Source of the DNA: Pseudomonadota bacterium
Lineage (GTDB): Bacteria; Pseudomonadota; Gammaproteobacteria; Burkholderiales; Thiobacillaceae
Reading direction: 5' to 3'
Assembly: GCA_021848725.1 (NCBI GenBank)
Contig: JAJZTS010000007.1
Span: 1 to 64,000 of the forward strand
DNA length: 64,000 bases
The notes beneath the pieces are model-generated. The model saw only the letters and a list, made by a program, of their open reading frames with translations. It did no database searches and was not told where the DNA came from. Positions within the stretch are counted from its first letter, which is position 1. The number at the start of each line of letters is the position of its first letter. This document shows, piece after piece, positions 42,933 to 50,501 of the stretch. The translations under genes were made by a program, and so were the position numbers.

Positions 42933-44351
42933 TCAGTTCGCTTGTACCACAGCCATGGTGTGCGGCCATGCCGCCTCAAATCGGTGCATGGTTTCTTTCC
43001 GCCCCAGCAGTTCCAGAGTCAGGTCCAGCGAGGGGGTCTGTGCTGTGCCGAACAGCACCAGTCGAAGCGGAATGCCGATTTGTCCCAGCTTGAGCCCGAA
43101 TGCTTTGGCGGTGTCCTTGAGCAATTGATTGATACTCGATGCTTCCCAGTCGATGCCAGCTATATCGGTTTTCAATTTCTCTATGGCAGGCAGCGCCTCG
43201 GTTGTCAGTTTGGCCTTGAGTTCTTCGACGGCAGGCTCTGTTTGGCGGAAGAAGATGTGGCAGGCATCGGCCAACTCTTCGATGGTCGCCACGCGTTCTT
43301 TCAGTAGCGCCATCAGCTTAACCAACTCGGGGCCGCCATCCAGTTCGATCCCTTGTTTGTGCAGAAAAGGCAACACTAAACCAGCCAGTCGATCATTGTC
43401 GGCCTCCTTGATGTATTGCTGGTTCAGCCAGGCGAGTTTCTCCTGATCGAAGCGGGCCGGCGAGTGGCTGACATGGCCGGCATCGAACCATTCGACGAAC
43501 TGCTGCATGCTGAACTTCTCGTCGTCGCCGTGCCCCCAGCCCAGACGGGCCAGATAGTTGAGCAGGGCCTCGGGTAGGTAGCCGTCCTCCTGGTATTGCA
43601 GCACCGACACCGCACCGTGCCGCTTGGACAAGCGCTCGCCGTCGTGGCCGAGGATCATCGGCACATGGGCGTAAATGGGGATGGGTGCGCCCAGGGCCTG
43701 CAGGATGTTGATTTGGCGCGGCGTGTTGTTGACGTGGTCGTCGCCGCGGATGACGTGACTGATGCCCATGTCCCAGTCGTCGATCACCACGCCGAAGTTG
43801 TAGGTCGGGATGCCGTCGCCGCGCATCAGCACCAGATCGTCCAATTCGCTGTTGGCCACCGTGATGGTGCCCTTGATCATGTCGTTGAAGCTGACCGCGC
43901 CGTCGCGTGGGGTCTTGAACCGCAGCACTGGCTGTACCCCGGCTGGGGGCTGCGGCAGAGTCTTGCTCGGCTCTGGCCGCCAGCGCCCGTCGTAGCGGGG
44001 TTTCTCGCCACGGGCGCGCTGCTCCTCGCGCATGGCATCCAATTCTTCCTTGCTGGCATAGCACCAGTAGGCCTTGCCCTCGTCGAGTAGGCGCTGCGCG
44101 ATCTCTCTGTAGCGATCGAGCCGTTTCATCTGATAGAAGGGGCCTTCATCCCAATCGATGCCTAGCCAAGCCATGCCTTCCAAGATGGCGCGTTCGGATT
44201 CCAGGGTCGACCGCTCTTGATCGGTATCCTCGATGCGCAGGATGAACTGGCCGCCTAACTTTCGTGCATAGGCCCAGGAGAACAGCGCGGTACGGGCGCC
44301 GCCGATGTGCAGATAGCCGGTCGGGGAGGGGGCGAAGCGGGTGCGAACCAT
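42933..44351 (-). CDS. gltX: Glutamyl-tRNA synthetase
   Basis: Charges tRNA-Glu. The 472 residues show the HIGH-type signature FAPSPTGYLHIGGARTALFSW, the conserved IRGDDHVNNTPRQINI and the KMSKS-type signature GERLSKRHGAVS. The C-terminal anticodon-binding domain is complete. The next plus-strand feature upstream is a tRNA-Val gene, with 123 bp between. Confidence 0.96.
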   Translation of the reverse strand: MVRTRFAPSPTGYLHIGGARTALFSWAYARKLGGQFILRIEDTDQERSTLESERAILEGMAWLGIDWDEGPFYQMKRLDRYREIAQRLLDEGKAYWCYASKEELDAMREEQRARGEKPRYDGRWRPEPSKTLPQPPAGVQPVLRFKTPRDGAVSFNDMIKGTITVANSELDDLVLMRGDGIPTYNFGVVIDDWDMGISHVIRGDDHVNNTPRQINILQALGAPIPIYAHVPMILGHDGERLSKRHGAVSVLQYQEDGYLPEALLNYLARLGWGHGDDEKFSMQQFVEWFDAGHVSHSPARFDQEKLAWLNQQYIKEADNDRLAGLVLPFLHKQGIELDGGPELVKLMALLKERVATIEELADACHIFFRQTEPAVEELKAKLTTEALPAIEKLKTDIAGIDWEASSINQLLKDTAKAFGLKLGQIGIPLRLVLFGTAQTPSLDLTLELLGRKETMHRFEAAWPHTMAVVQAN

Positions 44352-44474
44352 GATGAAGGAAGAATAGGGATCAAAGAGGCCGCAATTCTACCGGAGGCCC
44401 AGCTTTACCCCAATGCAGGCAAGAAAAAGCTTTTGACCGCGTAAGGGCCTGTGGGTAGAATTGCGGCCTCTTTC

Positions 44475-44549
44475 GGGCAGCTAGCTCAGCGGTAGAGCAC
44501 CGCCTTCACACGGCGGGGGTCACAGGTTCGAACCCTGTGCTGCCCACCA
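44475..44549 (+). tRNA. tRNA-Val (anticodon CAC)
   Basis: A full cloverleaf can be folded: acceptor GGGCAGC / GCTGCCC, D arm with TAGCTCAGCGGTAGAGCA, anticodon stem CCGCC / GGCGG around loop TTCACAC with anticodon CAC, T arm ACAGG-TTCGAAC-CCTGT, and an encoded CCA at 44547-44549. It reads GUG codons. Confidence 0.97.
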
Positions 44550-44584
44550 AATCCCTTCGCCCCTATTCTTGATGGCTGGCTGTC

Positions 44585-44947
44585 TCAAGCAGTCGCGTCG
44601 ATTGCTCGCGCTGCATTCTCGGCCTTGATGATTTCCAGTTCGCCCCTTGCGGGGATTTGGTAAAGCAGTACGTCGGATGTGCCCAGCACCTTCATGACTT
44701 CTCGGCTATTTTCGTAGACAAAATTGGTATACGCATCCGTGCTGCTGGCGGGTCTGTCGATCGCCGCTTGGCGATCTGATTGGCGCAATGTGCTTTGCGT
44801 ATTGGGCGAGTCGGAATTTTGGTTGGATGTGGTTGTATTGTTTACATCGCGCGCAGGAACAGTGTGCGCAACGGCGATAGCATTCCCACCTACGTTTTGC
44901 GTTAGGTTCAGGGCACTAAGGCTGGCGACCTGGCTGTTAATCTCCAT
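44585..44947 (-). CDS. Hypothetical protein, Asn/Ser/Thr-rich
   Basis: Function not recognised. The 120 residues (ATG at 44947, weak GGAAAG upstream; an ATG at 44989 would add 14) have a disordered polar first half with many Asn, Ser, Thr and Gln. The C-terminal part is better ordered (DAYTNFVYENSREVMKVLGTSDVLLYQIPARGELEIIKAENAARAI). No signal peptide, membrane segment or known motif is present. GC content is lower than the neighbours. It lies in the pocket between two tRNA genes, downstream of a second small gene of similar composition. Confidence 0.55.
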   Translation of the reverse strand: MEINSQVASLSALNLTQNVGGNAIAVAHTVPARDVNNTTTSNQNSDSPNTQSTLRQSDRQAAIDRPASSTDAYTNFVYENSREVMKVLGTSDVLLYQIPARGELEIIKAENAARAIDATA

Positions 44948-45065
44948 AGCTTTCCGGCTGTTAGACAAGAACGCTTGGTTCATTACCATTGTAGCTATGT
45001 CATAAAAGATAAATAACCAAGAAATCCGGGTTACAGCCTAGTAAAAAAGTACTATACGCGTTTGC

Positions 45066-45349
45066 TTAATAAGCTACTGACTTAGCAACTTGCTGGTAGG
45101 CGGCAATGGCTTTGTTGCTCGGCTGAACGAGTGACTGCTGCGGAGTCGTGCTCGTGGCAGCCACTGCAGTGTCGGCACCGTCTGATGCAAGTTGCTTCGC
45201 TTGTTGACTGATCTGCACCTTGTCTTGGGGTGCGCTTTGATTGACTTGAGTCGGGTTGCCCCGCGTCTGCGTACGAGGTGGTGTGAGTTGCCTCGTGGAT
45301 AAATCAACTGCCGGCGTGGCGTTCAGGTTGTTGATCGAATCGACACCAT
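45066..45349 (-). pseudogene. Small hypothetical gene, frameshifted directly after its start codon
   Basis: The ATG at 45349 has AAGGA seven bases upstream, but its own frame stops after eight codons. Two bases over, a 93-codon open frame reads VDSINNLNATPAVDLSTRQL and ends ...KAIAAYQQVAKSVAY. It contains DKVQISQQAKQLASDG, similar in pattern to small flagellar or FlgM-like proteins. Removing one GT from the GTGT after the ATG joins start and frame as M-V-D-S-I-N-N. No ATG, GTG or TTG opens the long frame near this point. This is either a real frameshift, a contingency site or a sequence error. Function unknown. Confidence 0.5.
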
Positions 45350-45530
45350 GACGTGTCCTTCCCTGAAAAATCCGGCAAGCAATAACTGAAAACTCACTTA
45401 TTATTAGGCAGCCTGCGTAATGCCGAACCGAAGGGCACGCAGCGTTTCGCTGTCCCGCCGCCCGGCCAGCCACGCCGTGGCCAAGCCCGCAACAATTGCG
45501 GAGCGGCCTGCGTTTTGCGGAGCAAAAACA

Positions 45531-45556
45531 AAAGGCCCGCATCGCTGCGGGCCTTT
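45531..45556 (-). terminator. Rho-independent terminator of tRNA-Asn
   Basis: The stem AAAGGCCCGC / GCGGGCCTTT has a six-base loop. On the minus strand it is followed by TGTTTTTG. It begins 8 bp beyond the 3' end of the minus-strand tRNA-Asn gene. Confidence 0.9.
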
Positions 45557-45563
45557 CTGTATC

Positions 45564-45639
45564 TGGCTCCCCGACCTGGACTTGAACCAGGGACCTGCGG
45601 ATTAACAGTCCGTCGCTCTACCGACTGAGCTATCGGGGA
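45564..45639 (-). tRNA. tRNA-Asn (anticodon GTT)
   Basis: On the minus strand the acceptor TCCCCGA pairs with TCGGGGA. The D arm is TAGCTCAGTCGGTAGAGC, the anticodon loop is CTGTTAA with anticodon GTT, and the T arm is CCTGG-TTCAAGT-CCAGG. The discriminator is G and CCA is encoded. The molecule is 76 bases. Confidence 0.97.
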
Positions 45640-45690
45640 ATTGAAAGACCGCGATGATACAAACGGCGCGGTTTTCGGTCAATATAATCT

Positions 45691-46881
45691 TTACTTCAAA
45701 GCGTTTGCGATGCGATCGAGTGCCTTCTCCAGATTCTGCATCGAGGTGGCGAAGGACAGACGGATATAGCCCTCGGCGCCGAAAGCCGAGCCGGGCACCA
45801 CCGCGACGTCGTGGTCGAGCAGGTACTGACTCAAAGCCATATCAGTCTTGGCCGTGAGTTTGCCGGCGGCGAACAGGCTGTCGATGGCGCCGCGCATGTC
45901 GGGGAAGGCATAGAAGGCGCCACCGCTTTCCACGCATTTCACGCCGGGCATGGCGTTCAGGCTGTCGACCACGAAGCGATGGCGCTCCTTGAATGCGGCC
46001 AGCATGGGCTGGATGCAGGATTGGTCGCCGTTGAGCGCAGCCTCGGCCGCTACTTGCGAGATCGAGGTGGGGTTGGAGGTGCTCTGCGACTGGATATTCT
46101 CCATGGCCGCGATCAGCTCGGTCGGTCCGGCGTTATAGCCGATGCGCCAGCCGGTCATGGCATAGGCCTTGGACACGCCGTTGAGCACCACGGTGCGCTC
46201 ATACAGATCGGGACAGGCATTGAGGATGTTGACGAAGGGCGTGTCGAGCAGGCGGATGTGTTCATACATGTCGTCGGTGGCGATCAGCACCTTGGGGTGC
46301 TTGCGCAGCACCTCGCCCAGGGCCTTGAGTTCGTCCAGGCTGTAGAGGGCGCCGGTCGGGTTGGACGGGCTGTTGATCACCAGCATCCGGGTGCGCGCGG
46401 TGATGGCCTTCTCCAACTGGGCCGGGCTGAGCTTGAAACCCTGCTCGATGCCGGCCTCGACGATCACCGGCTTGCCGTCGGCCAGGATCACGATGTCCGG
46501 GTAGGACACCCAGTAAGGTGCCGGGATGATCACTTCGTCGCCCGGGTTAATGGTGGCCTGGACCAGGTTGTAGAAGCCCTGCTTGCCGCCGCAGGAGACC
46601 AGGATCTGCTTGGCGCTGTAGTCCAGGCCGTTTTCCCGCTTGAACTTGGCGGCGATGGCCTGTTTCAGGCCGGGCGTGCCGCCGACGGCGGTGTATTTGG
46701 TGAAGCCCTGGTCGATGGCCGCGATAGCCGCCGCCTTGATGTGCTGCGGGGTATCGAAATCGGGCTCGCCCACGCCCAGGCCGATGATGTCGCGGCCGTC
46801 GGCCTTGAGCTTGGCGGCCAGAGCCGACACGGCCAAGGTAGGGGAGGGTTTGATGTTCTTGACGCGGTTGGAGAGTTCCAA
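45691..46881 (-). CDS. aspC: Aspartate aminotransferase (class I, subgroup Ib)
   Basis: PLP enzyme exchanging amino groups between aspartate and 2-oxoglutarate. The 396 residues have SNPTGALY, the PLP Schiff-base Lys in NGVSKAYAMTGWRIGY, and the substrate carboxylate Arg near the end (YIRLSFATS). The start appears to be TTG (46881) with AAGG about 8 bases upstream; it yields MELSNRVKNIKPSPTLAV, the expected N-terminus. It is divergent from uvrB, 83 bp apart. Confidence 0.92.
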   Translation of the reverse strand: MELSNRVKNIKPSPTLAVSALAAKLKADGRDIIGLGVGEPDFDTPQHIKAAAIAAIDQGFTKYTAVGGTPGLKQAIAAKFKRENGLDYSAKQILVSCGGKQGFYNLVQATINPGDEVIIPAPYWVSYPDIVILADGKPVIVEAGIEQGFKLSPAQLEKAITARTRMLVINSPSNPTGALYSLDELKALGEVLRKHPKVLIATDDMYEHIRLLDTPFVNILNACPDLYERTVVLNGVSKAYAMTGWRIGYNAGPTELIAAMENIQSQSTSNPTSISQVAAEAALNGDQSCIQPMLAAFKERHRFVVDSLNAMPGVKCVESGGAFYAFPDMRGAIDSLFAAGKLTAKTDMALSQYLLDHDVAVVPGSAFGAEGYIRLSFATSMQNLEKALDRIANALK

Positions 46882-46964
46882 GATGGGGCCTTTTGCAAAT
46901 CGTCGCGCGTGAGCTGGGTTCGACCTGATAACATTGTTCGGTTTTCGCGCGCGAAATTCTACCC

Positions 46965-49037
46965 GTGATCGTCACCTTCCCCAATAGCCCTTTTGAGTTG
47001 CACCAGCCATTCGAGCCCTCTGGCGATCAGCCGGCCGCGATCGAACAGCTGGTGGCCGGCATTGAGCAGGGCATGCGCTGCCAGACCCTGCTCGGGGTGA
47101 CCGGCTCGGGCAAGACCTACACCATGGCCAACGTCATCGCCCGGCTTGGCCGGGCGGCCTTCGTCATGGCGCCGAACAAGACCCTGGCGGCCCAGCTTTA
47201 TTCGGAATTTCGCGAGTTTTTCCCGAACAACGCGGTCGAGTATTTCGTTTCCTATTACGACTACTACCAGCCGGAGGCCTATGTTCCGGCCCGCGACCTG
47301 TTCATCGAGAAGGACTCCAGCATCAACGAGCACATCGAGCAGATGCGTTTGTCGGCGACCAAGGCCCTGCTGGAGCGGCCGGACTGCGTGATCGTGGCCA
47401 CCGTGTCGGCCATCTACGGCATCGGCGACCCGTCGGAATACCACCACATGATCCTGCACCTCAGGCAGGGCGATAAGGTGCCCCAGCGCGAGGTGATCCG
47501 CCGGCTGTCCGAGATGCAGTACCAGCGCAACGAGCTGGAGTTCAAGCGCGGGGTGTTCCGGGTGCGCGGCGATGTGATCGACATCTTTCCGGCGGAAAAC
47601 GCCGAGACCGCGGTGCGGCTGTCGCTGTTCGACGACGAGGTGGAGACCATCTCGGTGTTCGACCCGTTGACCGGCCAGGTGCTGCACAAGGTGCCGCGGT
47701 TCACGGTCTACCCGTCCAGCCATTACGTGACCCCGCGCGCGACCACGCTGCGGGCGATCGAGGGTATCAAGCTCGAGCTGGCCGAGCGGATCAAGTTCTA
47801 TGCCGACAACATCAAGCTGGTCGAGGCCCAGCGTATCGAGCAGCGCACCCGGTTCGATCTGGAGATGCTGTCCGAGTTGGGCTTCTGCAAGGGCATCGAG
47901 AACTATTCCCGCTATCTGTCCGGCCGCAAGCCGGGCGAGCCGCCGCCGACCCTGATCGATTACCTGCCGGCCGACGCCCTGATGTTCCTCGACGAGTCGC
48001 ACGTCACCGTGCCCCAGGTCGGCGCGATGTACAAGGGCGACCGGGCGCGTAAGGAGAATCTGGTCAACTACGGCTTCCGCCTGCCATCGGCCATGGACAA
48101 CCGGCCGCTGCGTTTCGACGAATTCGAAAAAATGATGCGCCAGACCGTGTTCGTTTCGGCCACGCCCGGCCCCTACGAAGCCGAGCATCAGCAGCAAGTG
48201 GTGGAGCAGGTGGTGCGGCCGACCGGGCTGATCGACCCCGTGGTGATCGTGCGGCCAGTGACGACCCAGGTCGACGACCTGATGAGCGAGATCAACCTCA
48301 GGGTGGCGCAAGGCGAGCGGGTCATGGTCACCACCCTGACCAAGCGCATGGCCGAAGACCTGACCGAGTACTATGCCGACCACGGCATCAAGGTCCGCTA
48401 CCTGCACTCGGACATCGATACCGTGGAGCGGGTGGAGATCCTACGCGACCTGCGCCTGGGGCTGTTCGACGTGCTGGTCGGCATCAATCTGTTGCGCGAA
48501 GGCCTGGACATCCCCGAGGTCTCGCTGGTGGCCATTCTGGACGCGGACAAGGAAGGCTTCCTGCGCTCCGAGCGCTCGTTGATCCAGACTATCGGCCGCG
48601 CGGCGCGGCACCTCAACGGCACCGCCATCCTCTATGCCGACGAGATCACCAACTCCATGCGCCGGGCCATGGACGAGACCCGCCGTCGGCGTGAAAAGCA
48701 GACGGCGTACAACCAGGCCCACGGCATCGTGCCCAAGGGCGTGCAGAAGCGGATCAAGGACATCATCGACGGCGTCTACGACATCGAAGAGGCCGAAAAG
48801 GCCCTGCACGTGGCGCAGGAGCGCGCGCACTACAAGAAGTTGGGCGAGAAAGAGGTCACCCGCGAGATCAAGCGGCTGGAGAAGGAGATGATGGAGGCCG
48901 CGCGCAACCTCGAATTCGAGAAAGCGGCCGGCCTACGCGACCAACTGCATGCGCTGAAGAAATTGATGTTCGGCGTGGAGGAACACGACGCCGAAGCGGG
49001 GCTTGCCGCCCCGGCCGCGCGACCGGCGAAGCGTTAG
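46965..49037 (+). CDS. uvrB: Excinuclease ABC subunit UvrB
   Basis: Damage-verifying helicase of nucleotide excision repair. The 690 residues contain Walker [15 protein letters not shown], the beta-hairpin region ([22 protein letters not shown]), DESHVTVPQ, the SF2 motif VI segment [19 protein letters not shown] and a C-terminal UVR domain ([21 protein letters not shown]). It starts with GTG at 46965; no strong ribosome-binding site is seen. The end overlaps the convergent DsrC-like gene by 4 bp. Confidence 0.96.
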   Translation: MIVTFPNSPFELHQPFEPSGDQPAAIEQLVAGIEQGMRCQTLLGVTGSGKTYTMANVIARLGRAAFVMAPNKTLAAQLYSEFREFFPNNAVEYFVSYYDYYQPEAYVPARDLFIEKDSSINEHIEQMRLSATKALLERPDCVIVATVSAIYGIGDPSEYHHMILHLRQGDKVPQREVIRRLSEMQYQRNELEFKRGVFRVRGDVIDIFPAENAETAVRLSLFDDEVETISVFDPLTGQVLHKVPRFTVYPSSHYVTPRATTLRAIEGIKLELAERIKFYADNIKLVEAQRIEQRTRFDLEMLSELGFCKGIENYSRYLSGRKPGEPPPTLIDYLPADALMFLDESHVTVPQVGAMYKGDRARKENLVNYGFRLPSAMDNRPLRFDEFEKMMRQTVFVSATPGPYEAEHQQQVVEQVVRPTGLIDPVVIVRPVTTQVDDLMSEINLRVAQGERVMVTTLTKRMAEDLTEYYADHGIKVRYLHSDIDTVERVEILRDLRLGLFDVLVGINLLREGLDIPEVSLVAILDADKEGFLRSERSLIQTIGRAARHLNGTAILYADEITNSMRRAMDETRRRREKQTAYNQAHGIVPKGVQKRIKDIIDGVYDIEEAEKALHVAQERAHYKKLGEKEVTREIKRLEKEMMEAARNLEFEKAAGLRDQLHALKKLMFGVEEHDAEAGLAAPAARPAKR

Positions 49038-49369
49038 CCCGTGCTCCAGGCGCGCGGCCGCTTCATCCCGGCGATCTTGCAGGCCTGCTTCACGTAGCCA
49101 TAGGGAAACAGCTCGAACAGTTTGTTGCGCGAGCCCGGCCCGAGTTTTTCGCTCAAGTGCTTAATGACGAAGCGGGCGTCGGCGGCGATCTGGTGTTCCT
49201 CGTAATACTCCCGCATGAAGCGGATGGCATCCCAGTGATCCTCGGTGAGCTGGATGTTCTCGCGGCGGGCCAGTTCTTCGGCCACGGCCTCGTTCCAGTC
49301 TTTCGGCTCCACGAGATAGCCTTCCTCGTCGAGGGGCGGCAGGTCGATTACGACGGCTTGCATATCCAT
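49034..49369 (-). CDS. DsrC/TusE-family protein lacking the terminal cysteine
   Basis: The 111 residues match DsrC along their length: [50 protein letters not shown], then [31 protein letters not shown]. Active DsrC has two C-terminal Cys ten residues apart, the last being penultimate. Here the first (in QACKIAG) is kept, but the tail reads PRAWSTG with Trp where the terminal Cys belongs. It therefore cannot form the intramolecular disulfide or carry a trisulfide in the usual way. Regulatory roles have been proposed for such Cys-deficient paralogues. It is divergent from a MarR gene with palindromes between. Confidence 0.88.
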   Translation of the reverse strand: MDMQAVVIDLPPLDEEGYLVEPKDWNEAVAEELARRENIQLTEDHWDAIRFMREYYEEHQIAADARFVIKHLSEKLGPGSRNKLFELFPYGYVKQACKIAGMKRPRAWSTG

Positions 49370-49453
49370 GGTGTCATCTCCTTATCCAGCTAATCAGGTT
49401 TTTTACCTAGGTCGTCGACAAGTGCAAACAATAAGTTACAGCTTAATATATCA

Positions 49454-49491
49454 CAGATTGATATTATCAATATTTGATATATATCAATCTG
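49454..49491. promoter_or_regulatory. Tandem palindromes, likely MarR operators
   Basis: Two adjacent perfect palindromes lie in an AT-rich gap: ATTGATA-T-TATCAAT (49457-49471) and TTGATATATATCAA (49474-49487). The whole is bracketed by CAGATTGATAT / ATATCAATCTG (49454-49464 and 49481-49491). Such 14-15-bp inverted repeats are the usual binding sites of MarR dimers. The centre lies about 40 bp upstream of the marR ATG and about 100 bp upstream of the DsrC-like start, so both genes could be controlled. Confidence 0.75.
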
Positions 49492-49514
49492 GCTAAAGCG
49501 GCTAGCATTGCCTT

Positions 49515-49949
49515 ATGCCAAGCAAGACCATGACCAAAAAGGAATTCGAAACCCTGTCTCATTTCCGCTATCAACTGCGGCGATTCTTGCGTTTTAGCGA
49601 GTCGGCGACGCGGAAGAAGGGGGTCACCCACCTGCAATACCTGCTGTTGCTGCATCTCAAGGGCTTTCAAGGGCGCGAATGGGCGACGGTGGGAGAGCTG
49701 GCCGAGCGGCTACAGGCCCATCACCACGGGGTGGTCGCCCTGGTCTCGCGTTGCGAGAAGCTGGATCTGGTGCGGCGGGAGCCGGGGCGCCATGACCGGC
49801 GCGAGGTGGAGGTGCATCTGACGCCGAAGGGCGAGAAGCTGGTCGAAGGTCTGGCCCGATTGCATCGCGACGAACTGTTGACCCTACAGGGCATCTTCAA
49901 GGTGCCAAGCGCGGAGGAGTTGTCGGCGCCGCAAGAGAACGAGCCTTAG
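49515..49949 (+). CDS. MarR-family transcriptional regulator
   Basis: The 144 residues form a winged helix: ATVGELAERLQAHHHGVVALVSRCEKLDLVRREPGRHDRREVEVHLTPKGEKLVEGL, with the wing motif DRREVEVHLT typical of MarR. The N-terminal part (LSHFRYQLRRFLRFSE) is a dimerisation helix. No sensing cysteine is present, so the ligand is unknown. The divergent partner is a DsrC-like protein; a sulfur or redox cue is a reasonable but untested guess. Confidence 0.9.
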   Translation: MPSKTMTKKEFETLSHFRYQLRRFLRFSESATRKKGVTHLQYLLLLHLKGFQGREWATVGELAERLQAHHHGVVALVSRCEKLDLVRREPGRHDRREVEVHLTPKGEKLVEGLARLHRDELLTLQGIFKVPSAEELSAPQENEP

Positions 49950-49986
49950 TCCTATAATCGCCGGTTTTCGATCGGCGGGTTTTTCG

Positions 49987-50472
49987 ATGAATCAAGACAG
50001 CAAGGTCTCGGTGCTCTTCGTCTGCATGGGCAATATTTGTCGTTCGCCTACGGCCGAAGGCGTGTTTCGGCGCCTAGTCGTGGAAGAAGGGCTGGCGCAT
50101 CGGGTCGAGATCGATTCGGCCGGTACCCACGACTATCACATCGGTAAGCCGCCCGATCGGCGCGCCCAAGCTGCCGCTGCGGGACGCGGTTACGACCTGT
50201 CACCGCTGCGTGGCCGGCAAGTTACGCAGCGCGATTTCTCCGAGTTCGATTACGTGCTGGCTATGGACCGCGACAACTTGGCCAATCTGCAACGCCTCTG
50301 TCCGAGTGAACAGAGGCACAAGCTGCGGCTGTTCCTCTCGTTTAGCGAACGATTCAAGGATCAAGAGGTGCCCGACCCCTATTACGGCGGGGCGCAAGGC
50401 TTCGATCTGGTGCTGGATATGGTGGAAAACGCCGCCCGGGGCCTGTTGCAGGCGATCCGGACGGGCGTTTGA
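49987..50472 (+). CDS. Low-molecular-weight protein-tyrosine phosphatase
   Basis: The 161 residues have the P-loop VCMGNICRSP (nucleophile Cys 13, Arg 19) at the N-terminus and the general-acid Asp in VPDPYYGG, in the correct order and distance for the LMW-PTP family. It is cytosolic. No tyrosine kinase or exopolysaccharide gene is adjacent, so the substrate is unknown. It follows the marR gene by 37 bp. Confidence 0.92.
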   Translation: MNQDSKVSVLFVCMGNICRSPTAEGVFRRLVVEEGLAHRVEIDSAGTHDYHIGKPPDRRAQAAAAGRGYDLSPLRGRQVTQRDFSEFDYVLAMDRDNLANLQRLCPSEQRHKLRLFLSFSERFKDQEVPDPYYGGAQGFDLVLDMVENAARGLLQAIRTGV

Positions 50473-50501
50473 GTTGATACAGCCCTAGCTAGGGGCTGGG
50501 T

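Noticed and set aside
44475-45639. Genomic island or attachment site between tRNA-Val and tRNA-Asn
   Set aside because: No integrase and no duplicate of either tRNA 3' end is visible; only composition hints remain.
46959-48407. 482-codon open frame antisense to uvrB
   Set aside because: It is complementary to conserved uvrB motifs and has no recognisable domain.
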